Positions 1 to 8,655 of a stretch of DNA of 15,394 nucleotides are shown here, one piece after another. The DNA is from Chrysochromulina parva (Eukaryota; Haptophyta; Prymnesiales; Chrysochromulinaceae), in contig PJAB01001325.1 in the NCBI GenBank assembly GCA_002887195.1, positions 1 to 15,394 on the forward strand, given 5' to 3'. The position numbers were made by a program, and so were the translations under genes. Every line of letters begins with the position of its first letter. Position 1 is the stretch's first letter. The notes below the pieces were generated by a model. That model was not told the origin of the DNA. It searched no databases and saw nothing but the letters and a program-made list of their open reading frames with translations.

Positions 1-52
1 ACGCTCGCGAGACACCGGAACAGGTCGGTGTAGGTGAAGGAAGCCTTCGTAC

Positions 53-59
53 TATAAAA
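53..59 (+). promoter_or_regulatory. Possible TATA-like element
   Basis: The heptamer TATAAAA stands out in a GC-rich stretch about 220 nt upstream of the proposed ATG (278) of the RING-CH gene. It could be a core promoter element if the 5' UTR is long. Many protist promoters lack a TATA box, so this may be chance. Confidence 0.2.
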
Positions 60-767
60 CGAACAACCCAGCACCAACACGGCGCTTCCGGAAGAACTAG
101 GGCCAGCGCTGGGAACCTAACGCGCTCGAGGACCGCGCTCAGACGACACTCGCGTCACGTGTGCGCGTTCTCACTCAGCGTGCGAGATGTTCTCCTTTCC
201 CAAGCTGCAACATTTTTTAGCACATTTGCATGCGGGTTTGCAAAAAATGATAAGTGTTTCGCACCTGTTCGTCCCCAATGCCAACTTTCCACGGCCAGTG
301 CCGCTCCTGCGTCCTGCCTCGACACGGACGATGGGCTCATCGCTCCGTGCGAGTGCATCGGCTCGGCACGCCTCGTACACCGCGAGTGCCTTTTGCGAGG
401 TGGCAGAAGCGGAAGAGTCATTCGAGCCGCACCTGTGAGATCTGCAAAACGAAGAGATGTGGCTCTTTGGCTCCATGGCTCGTGCAGCTGGACGTGCTGG
501 ACCGCGAGTGCTTTACCCGCTCGGTACGCACCAATCCTCGCTATCCCGAGATCTACTGCGCTGTGCTCGACGATGCCGCACGTGCCCGGCTTCTCGAGCT
601 GATGCAGCCAGGCACCCTCATTTTGAAAAGCAAAGAGCGTGCCAACGAGTCAGACTCATGCGCCGCGATCGCGCGGGCGCACGCGAGCGCGGACCCTCTC
701 GAGCGCGATCACGCGCTCTCGCTGTTCGCATCGATGCTTACGCTCCAGCGAGCGCAGCATTGGCACC

Positions 768-838
768 GTGTTGCCTACCTATTGTATACCTATTGCCTAC
801 CTCATCTATACCTCATCCTTACCTCATCCTGAGCCGAG
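768..838 (+). other. Probable short GT-AG intron filled with a pyrimidine-rich direct repeat
   Basis: The upstream frame of the RING-CH gene ends at a TGA (830-832) inside this stretch. Coding-like sequence resumes in another frame from about 839. A GT donor at 768-769 and an AG acceptor at 837-838 would join the two frames exactly (phase 1), reading through His-Arg-Arg-Ala-Asp. Positions 772-830 contain imperfect repeats of about 11 and 22-25 nt built on TACCTCATC and TACCTATTG, with very few G residues. An acceptor at 832-833 is also possible but gives a stop codon soon after the join. Confidence 0.45.
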
Positions 839-1284
839 GCCGCGCTGATGCCTCCGACGGCTCTGACAGTCTCGTGGCCGTAAACTTGTCGCGTCCCATG
901 CGCCTATCGGCGCACGCCGACCGCGACGTGGTCGCCCAGTCCCACGCACTGCAACCTGGCGCTCGGTGCGGGCGCGCCGCCTCCGTCGCTCCTGCTTGGC
1001 GGCCCATGCCACCAGGTGCAGCCGCTATATGCCTCCTCGAGATATGCGACGCCGAGAGCCTGCCAGTGCGCGGCGACGTGCTACGCGTGCTACGCGTGCC
1101 GCTGCAGCCGCTTCAGCCGCCCTATAGCACTTCGCCCGGCGGCGCTGACAACGCTAGCACAAGCTTGCTGGTGGCGGCCGCGCAGGTGGCGGCGGCGGCG
1201 CAGAGGCAACTTTGCCCGTTGATCGCAGCAGAGCTCGCCGTGGCCATTGCGATTGTATTAAGCGATTGTACGCGGTGCTGACAT

Positions 1285-1357
1285 CGGCGGCGGCGGCGGT
1301 GGCGGCGGCGCAACGGCGGCGGCGGCGGCGGCGGCGGCTCAAGCGGCTCAAGCGGCT
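1285..1357 (+). repeat. GGC/GCG trinucleotide repeat
   Basis: Nearly uninterrupted GGC triplets are followed by two GCTCAAGCG-type units. In the frame that stays open to 1606 this encodes a Gly run, an Ala run and then Gln-Ala-Ala units. Another frame would give an Arg run and LKRLKRLQRE. It is low-complexity sequence probably inside the 3' part of the RING-CH gene. Confidence 0.7.
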
Positions 1358-1606
1358 GCAGCGGGAGGGTGCTGCGGGCGGCTGTGGTCCAAGGCTGTGC
1401 GATCTGGTCCACGATGCGATCTGCTCTCCGAGATGTCACGGCACCAGTGGGGCCTCTGCCGCGCACGCGAGGGCGATGCGCCCTTCACGACGCCGATCAG
1501 CGCCGCCGCCGCCCCCAGTGAGCACTTGAGTGCGACGTCTGTGCCGGGCACGCTCGGCACCGAGCTCGAGGCGAGCAGTGAGGAGATGATTGGGGAGGCC
1601 GAGTAG

Positions 1607-2215
1607 GGCGGGGAGGCCCAAGCTACTGACCGGACGAAGGTCAGCTGTGGCTCAAGTGCTGGAGGACGCGGCGTCCGGCGTCTACACCTTCAATGCTGAC
1701 TGACTCGACGTTAGAGTAAGCGCGCGCTTTCGCGGACCGGGTCTATCTAGTTGAGGTGAGCATGTTTTTATCATGCCGGCTACGCTATAGGAACGTATAA
1801 TAAGGACCACATCTAATCCGGGCTGCCCGTCCTAGCGGTAGCCTCCGTGCGACTCTGCTCGACTCCCGCTATATGGGAACATTACTATAAGTTACCGATC
1901 TCAGTCTAGAGCGAACGGAACACCACGCACGACGCAGCTCTCGCAGGGTCTCGAGTAACGAATAGCGTGAAGAGACGCAAAGGAATGCGTGGGACACGCC
2001 ACGGGCGGATTGAGTGGCTACCGGCCTACGAGTAGCCTACGGGCACAGCTGTAGAGGTAGAGCGACAGGTAGAGCCGTCTCGGTGAATATCGGTGAAGGC
2101 AGCCGAATAGACGGTCTGTACGCATTACGGAGATCGCGGAGACCGAAACATACGGAGACCGCTGTGGTGGCGGGAGAGGCGCTGGTTTAAGCAGCTCGCT
2201 ACATTAAGCAGCTCG
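1607..2215. other. Gene-free intergenic stretch
   Basis: I see no open frame of note, RNA gene or mobile element here. The base composition is less GC-rich than the flanking genes. Short words recur: GGTAGAGC twice near 2056-2076, CGGTGAA twice near 2081-2096, and CGGAGA three times near 2125-2157. It should hold the 3' ends of both flanking genes, which converge. Confidence 0.5.
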
Positions 2216-2220
2216 CTACA
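2187..2220. repeat. Exact 17-bp tandem duplication over a stop codon
   Basis: TTAAGCAGCTCGCTACA occurs at 2187-2203 and again directly at 2204-2220. The second copy contains the stop codon (2216-2218, minus strand) of the SPRY-like gene, so the duplication adds a second identical TAG context just beyond the stop. It looks like a recent slippage event. Confidence 0.9.
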
Positions 2221-4657
2221 GCTGCTGCGTCACGTCCGAATAGATAGAGGTGACGCGCCTGACCACGTCCCACGGATAGCTCTTGATCTTGTGTTTGGTG
2301 TTTGCGAGCGCCCGCCGTCGCTTTTCCATGGCATGCAGGCTGAAGGCTTCCAGAGGTGAGTGCTCGGGCGGCCGCTTCAGGCGCGGGTCGTCGTAGTAGG
2401 TGTATTCCTTCGCATCCTCGCCGCTTAGAGCGAGCATGGACAGCCCTGTGGCGCTCGTGACGGCGCTCGCATCTCCCGCGGCCTCCGTGGCAGTCGAGGT
2501 GCTGCTGATCCCCGTGCTCGAGATCCCCGTGGAGCGGCGCGACACCGGCGAGCGAGCAGTAGACGCGCCCGCGCTGGCAGCGCCCGGTACAGGTCGAACG
2601 GGGCCACTGCTGTCAACGGGACCAGCACTGCTGCCCCCTTCGACTTCGCCATCGACGCTGGTAAGCGTCGTCGACGGCGTCACGCTCGGAGTAGGCTTGA
2701 TAGCAGAGGCGTCGCCCTCGACCTCGGCGAGCGGCGGCGGTGTTGGCAGAGGTGGACTGTCGTCCGTCGACGGCACGAGCCCAAGCGTCGCCTGCAGCCG
2801 CAGCGCCTCCGCTCTGTCGTCGGCCGCCTTGGCAGCCGCGAGCGTCAGCCTCGCTGAGCGCTCGCGGACCGTAGCCGCTTGCTCGCGCGACGCAGCGCGC
2901 TCCACCTCCCGTGTGACAGCGCGGGGATGTCGGCGGCTGGGCGGGCGCACAGGCGGGCCGTTTACGACCCCATAGGTAGCCGCCATGGTCAGCCGTAGTG
3001 CCGTCGTGGACGTGAGACCTGAGATCGACTGGCCTACGCGGAAGGAGAGTGGCATCCGGATGCTAGGCTGCCATGGCTCCATCCGTGGCGCCCTAGGCCG
3101 CCGTCGGGGCTTGAGCACGATCGCATCGGAGGCTCCCCACAGATAGGCCCACGGGCGGAGCGACGTGCACGAGCCGAAATGGGCGCCCGTTGCATGCACC
3201 ATCGGTCCATCGGGGAGGCCAAAGCCCAGCCTGTACGGCTCACACGTGAGGTCGACCTCGACCTCGATCTCGATGAGATTTTGGAGATTATGCTCCGGCG
3301 AGCGGTCGATCGCTGGGAGGGCAATGAGCTGCTGTGCATGTAGCTCGCCCTTCTCGTGGCCTGGCCTCTTGACATAGAGAGCGCCGTGCGAGAGGTTGAG
3401 ACCCCATGCACCGCCGCGCTCCTCGACGGTGCTCGCCATAGGGTAGCTCGCGTCCGCCACCCCGACGACGACGCCGCTGCCGCCGCCGAAGACGGCGAAC
3501 GAGAAATGGTACAGATCGCCCTTATGGAGCGCAGGCGAGCCAATGGCGGCATCGCGCGTGCGATCGCGCTCCACGTGCAGCAGCCCGAAGCCGCCGCGGC
3601 AGATGCGCGTGTGCGCCGCGCCACGCTCCCACGCCGGCGCGCGCGTTCGGAGCGCCTCAAACCCCATGAGCATCTCCCGCTTCTCCGGCGACGTCCGTTG
3701 CAAGCAGAGGCTCACCTTGGCCTCGCGCGCCTGGCGCGCGCCGACCATGGCGACCCACTTTGCCACTGCCTCCTTGAGCTCCTTGAAGTCCACGTGCATC
3801 GCGATCACGCTCGCTCGCCCACGGCTGTGGAACTCGAAGGCCATCGCGATGTATTCACTCCACTTTCGAAGCCCCTTGCGCAAAGCACGCCGCTTGGGTG
3901 CCATGCTCGCGTGGCCACGGCGCGCGCGGTCGCGCAGCTCGACGGCGTCCAGTGCATGCTCCTTGAGGAGCTGGAGCGCCACGCGCTGCTCCACCCTCAC
4001 CGTAATCTTCCTCATGCGCAGGAGCACGACGTCGCGTTGCTGATCGGCCTTGATGTTCGCCTGCCAGAGGATCAAGCTCGGCGCGAGCCGCCACTGCCTT
4101 ATCCACTGCCGCACGCCATCGGCGGAGGCGAGCTTGAAGCGGCGCGCACGCTCGCGCCGCTCCTCGATGCCGTTCCGCCACGTGTTGAGCGCGCGGTGCA
4201 TCGGCAGCTTGCGCAGCGCCTGGAGCACCATTGCCTCCGACGGGCCCGCCGCGAGGAGCGTGCGCTGGAGCGCCGTCGTCGTCGACTCGGCCGCACCAAA
4301 GATGCTGCTCAGGCCTGCAAGCAGGTTGTTTGGCGGCGCCGGCGGCGGTACTTGCTCGGCAGAGGGTGACGACGATACACCCGCCCAGTGCTGCCTCGAC
4401 TTGTCTTGCAGCCGCCGCCGCGCCTGGGCTCTGCCATCGGGCGAGGCGGCTGGCGAGACCGCAGGTGAGGTGGCGACGTCGGCAAAAGATGCTGGAAATT
4501 GCAGGGTATCAGAGCCGTCGGTGTTCTTTACGTCGGTGTCGCGAGGAGTGCCATACGGCGACTCCGAGACCGGCGTCGGAGGCTGGCCCGCCTTTTGCGC
4601 GCGCCGTGCGCGCCGCCGAGCAGGAGACTCGCTCAGCAGCGAGAACGGAGACGGCAT
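2216..4657 (-). CDS. Large protein with a Trp-rich helical region and a SPRY-like module
   Basis: This is a single intronless frame of 813 residues with the ATG at 4657 in a GGCGGCT context. Residues 1-115 are disordered and rich in Ser, Pro and Arg. Residues 140-345 are predicted helical, with Trp at 160, 185, 189, 198, 266 and 301 in strings such as ALRKLPMHRALNTWR and GLRKWSEYI. These resemble Sfi1/centrin-binding type repeats, but only loosely. Residues about 350-515 look like a SPRY/B30.2-type beta-sandwich: GAWGLNLSHGALYVKRPG, then EIEVEVDL, then YRLGFGLPDGP. Residues 575-625 form a short coiled coil. After another disordered stretch, the tail from 751 (EYTYYDDPRL to YSDVTQQL) looks conserved. 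SPRY modules bind protein partners, and Sfi1-like helices bind centrin at microtubule-organising centres. Such a role here is inference. The 224-nt gap to the upstream gene (4658-4881) must hold its promoter. Confidence 0.8.
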   Translation of the reverse strand: MPSPFSLLSESPARRRARRAQKAGQPPTPVSESPYGTPRDTDVKNTDGSDTLQFPASFADVATSPAVSPAASPDGRAQARRRLQDKSRQHWAGVSSSPSAEQVPPPAPPNNLLAGLSSIFGAAESTTTALQRTLLAAGPSEAMVLQALRKLPMHRALNTWRNGIEERRERARRFKLASADGVRQWIRQWRLAPSLILWQANIKADQQRDVVLLRMRKITVRVEQRVALQLLKEHALDAVELRDRARRGHASMAPKRRALRKGLRKWSEYIAMAFEFHSRGRASVIAMHVDFKELKEAVAKWVAMVGARQAREAKVSLCLQRTSPEKREMLMGFEALRTRAPAWERGAAHTRICRGGFGLLHVERDRTRDAAIGSPALHKGDLYHFSFAVFGGGSGVVVGVADASYPMASTVEERGGAWGLNLSHGALYVKRPGHEKGELHAQQLIALPAIDRSPEHNLQNLIEIEVEVDLTCEPYRLGFGLPDGPMVHATGAHFGSCTSLRPWAYLWGASDAIVLKPRRRPRAPRMEPWQPSIRMPLSFRVGQSISGLTSTTALRLTMAATYGVVNGPPVRPPSRRHPRAVTREVERAASREQAATVRERSARLTLAAAKAADDRAEALRLQATLGLVPSTDDSPPLPTPPPLAEVEGDASAIKPTPSVTPSTTLTSVDGEVEGGSSAGPVDSSGPVRPVPGAASAGASTARSPVSRRSTGISSTGISSTSTATEAAGDASAVTSATGLSMLALSGEDAKEYTYYDDPRLKRPPEHSPLEAFSLHAMEKRRRALANTKHKIKSYPWDVVRRVTSIYSDVTQQL

Positions 4658-4881
4658 AGCCGCCTACAGCCTCGCCAGGCTGTGGAGCGCGTCCTCAACG
4701 CGAGTCTGTGCAGGACCTGTCCGGACCGAAAAAATTTGGAGACCGCGTTTTTCGGATTTCGCATTCGCGGACACTGGGGACCATGAAAAAAAGAACGCAT
4801 GCAAACATGCTGTGTGCAATTGCAGAATTGGGTACATGTATGGACTGATTCTGCCTTGCATCGCGTGTACACGAAACGTTC

Positions 4882-6369
4882 TCATCCCGCTCCCAAAAGG
4901 GCTTTCGCGCACAGCTTGACGCCGAACCGCGCGCCGAGGAGCGCCCAGCCGACGAGCACCGTCAGCAGCGCCCGCTCGAGCCGTTTGCGCCGCCGCAAGC
5001 CCGTGAAGGTGTTGCGCTCGTCCTGCAGGCCGCGCAGCATAGGCGGCGTGAAGACGGCCGGCAGCAGCGCGTGCAGCCGCAGGTCGAGAAGAAGTGGCAC
5101 CAGGAATCGGGCCGTGCCAAGAGGGCCGCGCCCGTCAAAGCCACGCGAGGTGCGCACGAGCGCGCGCGCGTCCTCGGCGCGTGCCTCGGTGAAGGCGGCG
5201 GCGGCGGCGGCGGGCTCATCAGAGCACGCGGCAAGGCAGCGCGCGAGAACTGACACATCCTCGAGCGCCGAGTTGGCCCCTTGTCCAAAGTAGGGCTTGA
5301 CTGCTTTGATAGAGTCCCCGAGGAGGACGACGCCGCCCGCTGCTAGCCTAGCGTGGATGTCACCCTCGACGAGCTGAAAGGAGGGCAGCCGTGAGATCGG
5401 GCGCCCCACGAAGGCCTCGAGATCAGCCTCACGCACGTACGGGAGCAAAGGCGGCAGCGCCTCCGCCAGCCAGTCGCGCGCCTCGGACGCCGCCTGGAGC
5501 CCTTCAATCGCCTTGTACGCGGCCGAGCCTGGCTTGAAGAGGAGGACAGCCACCATCTCGCCATCGACTGTTGGGAGGGCATCCATGCCGAGGTCGAGCG
5601 TGCGGTTGCGGCAGCCCCAGTTGAGGTCCGACGAGGTGCCGGGTACGGCGCTCGGGTGCAGCGCAAGCGTCTTGTACCGCCGAGCGTTCCTGTCCTCAAA
5701 ACGCACCGGGCGCGTGCTCGTGGCCGGCGACGCGGCCAGCGCCTCGCGCACGGCCGAGCGCACGCCGTCGGCGCCCACGACGAGGTCAAAGGCCGTCAAC
5801 CCGACAGGCGGCACGGCACACCCTTCCAGCTCCTCTTGACTAGAAACAGTCTCGGCCGAAGGGCATAAGGTGACCGCCGGCCGCTCGCCGGAGAGGTCGA
5901 CGCCGTCGCATGCCACCTGGAAGCTCACCGTCACGTTGGGATAGCGCTCTCGCACCTCCTCGAGCAGGCACGCCTGAAGCCGATCGCGCTGCAGCACGCG
6001 TGTTACATACGTCTTCTCCGCGCCCGGTTGGCCCGGTGGAATCAAACGCGATTCAGAGGGCGCGCCCGTCTTGGTATCAAAGCTCAGCCGCCCGTTGACC
6101 GAGGCCGCGTAGCGCGACACCCGCTCCATGACGCCAAACTCGCGCAACGAGCGCTGACCTCGACCGTTGAGGCCGAGCTGGTAGCTGCGCTCGCCCGAAG
6201 ACCATAGATCGTTGTCTTCCGCCGATGGTGGTGGCGGCAGAGCGTCGTATACCTTGACACCCCACCCGCGCTGCGAGAGCATAATGGCCGTGAGGAGACC
6301 GGCGGGACCCGCGCCAATGACGGCCGCAGAGCGTTGCGGTGCGACCGCGGACATGTGCGTGGGGCGCAT
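4882..6369 (-). CDS. KMO: Kynurenine 3-monooxygenase-like FAD-dependent hydroxylase
   Basis: The enzyme family uses FAD, NADPH and oxygen to convert L-kynurenine to 3-hydroxykynurenine in tryptophan breakdown and de novo NAD synthesis, on the outer mitochondrial membrane. From the ATG at 6369 it has 495 residues, close to about 486 in animals. The Rossmann motif is VIGAGPAG (17-24), the DG motif is DLVVGADGVRSAVR (195-208), and the FAD ribityl motif is LLGDSIKAVKPYFGQGAN (349-366). The segment HALLPAVFTPP (433-443) followed by a basic stretch and a hydrophobic C-terminal helix (about 466-482) matches the KMO membrane tail, which separates it from generic monooxygenases. The frame is open to an ATG at 6636, but the extra 89 residues look like UTR; an ATG at 6354 is also possible. 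The usual GDAAH is GDSIK here, so substrate specificity is not certain. Confidence 0.82.
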   Translation of the reverse strand: MRPTHMSAVAPQRSAAVIGAGPAGLLTAIMLSQRGWGVKVYDALPPPPSAEDNDLWSSGERSYQLGLNGRGQRSLREFGVMERVSRYAASVNGRLSFDTKTGAPSESRLIPPGQPGAEKTYVTRVLQRDRLQACLLEEVRERYPNVTVSFQVACDGVDLSGERPAVTLCPSAETVSSQEELEGCAVPPVGLTAFDLVVGADGVRSAVREALAASPATSTRPVRFEDRNARRYKTLALHPSAVPGTSSDLNWGCRNRTLDLGMDALPTVDGEMVAVLLFKPGSAAYKAIEGLQAASEARDWLAEALPPLLPYVREADLEAFVGRPISRLPSFQLVEGDIHARLAAGGVVLLGDSIKAVKPYFGQGANSALEDVSVLARCLAACSDEPAAAAAAFTEARAEDARALVRTSRGFDGRGPLGTARFLVPLLLDLRLHALLPAVFTPPMLRGLQDERNTFTGLRRRKRLERALLTVLVGWALLGARFGVKLCAKALLGAG

Positions 6370-6819
6370 CTCAATCGACTCTCGATCTGCGGAATCCCGC
6401 TGTGTACCGGTACCGGGTACGGGTGTCGAATTGTAAATCTGGTTCAAAGCCGCAGCGCTGCCCCGGTGTTTTGAACCGGCCTCCTGTGTCTTCTTGGTGT
6501 CCCGGCTCCCCACGGCCCCACGCTGTCTTTTTACGGTGACTCGGTGAGACACCGGGGCAAGGGACACCGGGGGGGAGCCGGGACTGGCCGGGACACACAC
6601 GAGACACACCCGGGCGCACACGGGCACACGGATCACAGATCACACTCAGACGAACCTCACAACCATCCAAACCCTCCAGCACACCCGCACGACATTACTA
6701 TGTAGTTTCTCCGGGACAAGTCCCAAATTTGGTTCGTCGGGTTGTCAACTTGTCATGGCCGACTGCGCGCGCCGAGACAAGAGGAATTCACGGTTCCCAG
6801 GCCGACGTGATCAGTGATC
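6370..6819. other. Divergent promoter and 5' UTR region between the KMO-like and GT8 genes
   Basis: These 450 nt separate two divergent start codons. I see no gene. The part near the KMO-like gene has a cluster of GRGACAC words at 6546, 6561, 6590 and 6601, and the reverse word GTGTCCC at 6497. A 10-bp inverted repeat, TCCCGGCTCC (6500-6509) and GGAGCCGGGA (6574-6583), could fold. The stretch 6370-6636 is open in the KMO frame but reads as repetitive Pro/Ser/Arg sequence, so I treat it as non-coding. Confidence 0.5.
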
Positions 6820-8070
6820 ATGGTGGTCTCAACCAGGCACACTCTCATGCTCGTGCTGCTCCAGCTGTACTTTGCGAATGCGAGCCGTGCCAAGAAAGTG
6901 CAAACCGATTTCATCCACGTTGACTGCCGCAACGTGTCCCGCCCGCCACCAACCAGGTTCCTCGTTCAGCCGTTGGGAAAGGCTGCGTGCGGTGAAAGTA
7001 AGTTTCCCCTCGACCATCGGTCGCTAATGCACATCGCGTACCTTTCCATAGGCAAGGGGCAATACATTACCAAGCGAACGCAGTTCAATTTTGCAGCCAT
7101 ATCACACGTTGAACGGAGGTCCACCACCATGCAAGCAGTATACCACATGGTGACTAGCGAGGACGCGGAAGACATGCGGAGACGAGTTTGCTATAATGGA
7201 CAGACATCAGCGCTGCACACTACCGGCCGACTGCATGTGCATTCCCTGCTAGCTGCTCCCGCTGACGCACTTGAAATGCATCAAAAGCTTTCATCCCTGG
7301 CCTCGGGCAATGGTCGATTCTACCTGTGGAAGAATGTCCTACACCTACTCCTACCGAAATGGATACCGCGAGTGCTCTTTCTGGATGCAGATCTCTTCTT
7401 CCTGAGCGACCCTGCACTGCTGTGGCAACACTTCGACCACTTTTCCCCAGGCCAGCACATCGGCATGTCCGTCGAGGAGAGTAAGTCGCGCCACCACGTG
7501 TACTCCAAGGGTGGCATCAGCTTCAATAGTGGCGTACTGCTGCTAGATTTGGACGGCTTGCGTCATTCTGAGCTCTATTCTCGATTGCTCACACGACACT
7601 CAGACCCTACGAGCGAAAAATTGGGATGGACCGCCGACCAGTCGTTGTTCTCCGACATGAGCAAGAATGCCTCTGGCGGTAAATCTCTATTCTGTGAGCA
7701 GCTCGCATCCACGCCCCTTCTGGATCGCTCGCCACTCGCTAGTAAAGTCATTGACGCCAAACTATCGTCTCACTCGGTTGCAGATACACTGCCATGTGGC
7801 TGGAACTTGCAGACATCCACGAATGGTATTGCACTCATGCACGCAGCGTCGCAATTCCGAGCACTCCACCATTGCGACGCTCCGTGCCATGTGATCCACG
7901 GTAACGAGTTCGAATCGAAGAAGTTTCTCTGGACTCTCATCGATCGGCATTATGATCGATCGACATGCCGCACTCTGCTTGAACAGTACCGTTGCCACGT
8001 TGATCCCTTCCGTAAAGTGGCTCCTGCAGCACGCATGCACGGCTTCTTGGCGCGTCAGTGTTGCAAGTGA
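6820..8070 (+). CDS. GT8-family glycosyltransferase, secretory pathway (LARGE/GXYLT-like)
   Basis: GT8 enzymes transfer sugars from UDP-sugars with retention of configuration, usually in the Golgi. The ATG at 6820 gives 416 residues and a short hydrophobic N-terminus (HTLMLVLLQLYFANA, 7-21) that fits a signal peptide or anchor. The catalytic core is clear: YLWKNVLHLLLPKWIPRVLF (168-187), the metal-binding DxD as LDADLFF (188-194), GGISFNSGVLLLDLDGLR (231-248), and TADQSLFS (271-278) with the conserved Asp-Gln. CGWNLQT (326-332) follows, with VIHGN (358-362) as the likely metal-binding His region. The donor and acceptor sugars cannot be read from sequence; the layout is most like the xylosyl/glucuronyltransferase branch. 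The gene is intronless and its third codon positions are mixed, unlike the strongly GC-ending codons of its neighbours. A Cys-rich tail ends in QCCK. Confidence 0.85.
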   Translation: MVVSTRHTLMLVLLQLYFANASRAKKVQTDFIHVDCRNVSRPPPTRFLVQPLGKAACGESKFPLDHRSLMHIAYLSIGKGQYITKRTQFNFAAISHVERRSTTMQAVYHMVTSEDAEDMRRRVCYNGQTSALHTTGRLHVHSLLAAPADALEMHQKLSSLASGNGRFYLWKNVLHLLLPKWIPRVLFLDADLFFLSDPALLWQHFDHFSPGQHIGMSVEESKSRHHVYSKGGISFNSGVLLLDLDGLRHSELYSRLLTRHSDPTSEKLGWTADQSLFSDMSKNASGGKSLFCEQLASTPLLDRSPLASKVIDAKLSSHSVADTLPCGWNLQTSTNGIALMHAASQFRALHHCDAPCHVIHGNEFESKKFLWTLIDRHYDRSTCRTLLEQYRCHVDPFRKVAPAARMHGFLARQCCK

Positions 8071-8320
8071 GATGTAGGGCAGCACTAGCAGGACAACAAA
8101 GGACAACGAACGCTTATGTCTGCCTTGCGTGGACATGTACAACAACCAATGACAACAACATAAAGCGAGCGTTCGAAATTTTCATTTTAGTAGAGTCTTA
8201 GTAACATGCTTAGTAACCGAACACCGGCGGAGGTCCGCCCCACCAAAGCGAAGTAGTTAGTAGATAGGACATAGGTGTACATCGGATCTCCAGATCCAGT
8301 CGCTAGATCCCGTCCCGCAG

Positions 8321-8340
8321 TGACTCGACTTGACTCGACT
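8321..8340. repeat. Exact 10-bp tandem duplication
   Basis: TGACTCGACT occurs twice in direct succession. No function is evident. Confidence 0.85.
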
Positions 8341-8512
8341 GTGCCAGTTTGGCAATCACACGTTCACGGATCTGCAATATTCCGAAACAATCCCAAACTT
8401 CAGAGACTCGGAGTCAGGCACGGAGACACAGCGCGCATTTGAGTTCCACGAAAGCCACCCCCGCTCCCCGGCTGAACGGCTGGACAATCTTAAATGGCTC
8501 CGCTGATTGTCT

Positions 8513-8655
8513 TTCACACGAGCACGTTAGTTCACGGTGCTCGTTGAAACATCTTCCGTGGTACAGTAACCGACTGACTCGTTACCGTGGCGTTTGGTTG
8601 CGAAGGTCAGCTCTGAGACCCCACAGACGGCCGTCAGTTCACACTTCCATTCACA
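8513..8655 (+). promoter_or_regulatory. Candidate TTCACAC cis-elements before the coiled-coil gene
   Basis: Exact TTCACAC copies lie at 8513-8519 and 8638-8644, with a truncated TTCACA at 8650-8655. The last two are within about 35 nt of the ATG at 8671. The same heptamer or its complement occurs just upstream of TMEM18 and the POFUT2-like gene, and by eye nowhere else in the window. The functional role is inferred from position only. Confidence 0.4.

Larger units (their letters stand above)
278..1606 (+). pseudogene. RING-CH (RINGv, C4HC3) zinc-finger protein gene, reading frame broken inside the domain
   Basis: RING-CH proteins (MARCH family) are E3 ubiquitin ligases; the domain binds two zinc ions and recruits an E2 enzyme. 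All eight ligands are visible: Cys codons at 299 and 308, then 348 and 354, His at 378, Cys at 387, then Cys at 434 and 443. The flanking words CECIGSARLVHRECLL and RTCEICK are typical of the family. The ligand pairs are not in one frame. 299-310 and 398 onward share a frame, while 318-395 lies one frame over, so 7 nt (311-317) and 2 nt (396-397) are in excess. The ATG at 278 gives MPTFHGQCRSC. Downstream protein continues to about 767, then probably crosses an intron (768-838) into another open frame to about 1185. A last open frame, 1261-1606, is coding-like and ends EEMIGEAE. The joins after 1185 are unresolved. The domain breaks could be a true pseudogene or assembly errors. Confidence 0.55.

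Noticed and set aside
3356..4369. Long plus-strand open frame (337 codons) antisense to the SPRY-like gene
   Set aside because: Its His/Arg/Leu-rich composition is the mirror of the GC-rich gene on the other strand. It has no domain, and the minus-strand frame is longer with clear protein character.
6370..6636. 89-residue N-terminal extension of the KMO-like protein
   Set aside because: The encoded residues are repetitive and unlike the family. The protein reaches normal KMO length from the ATG at 6369.
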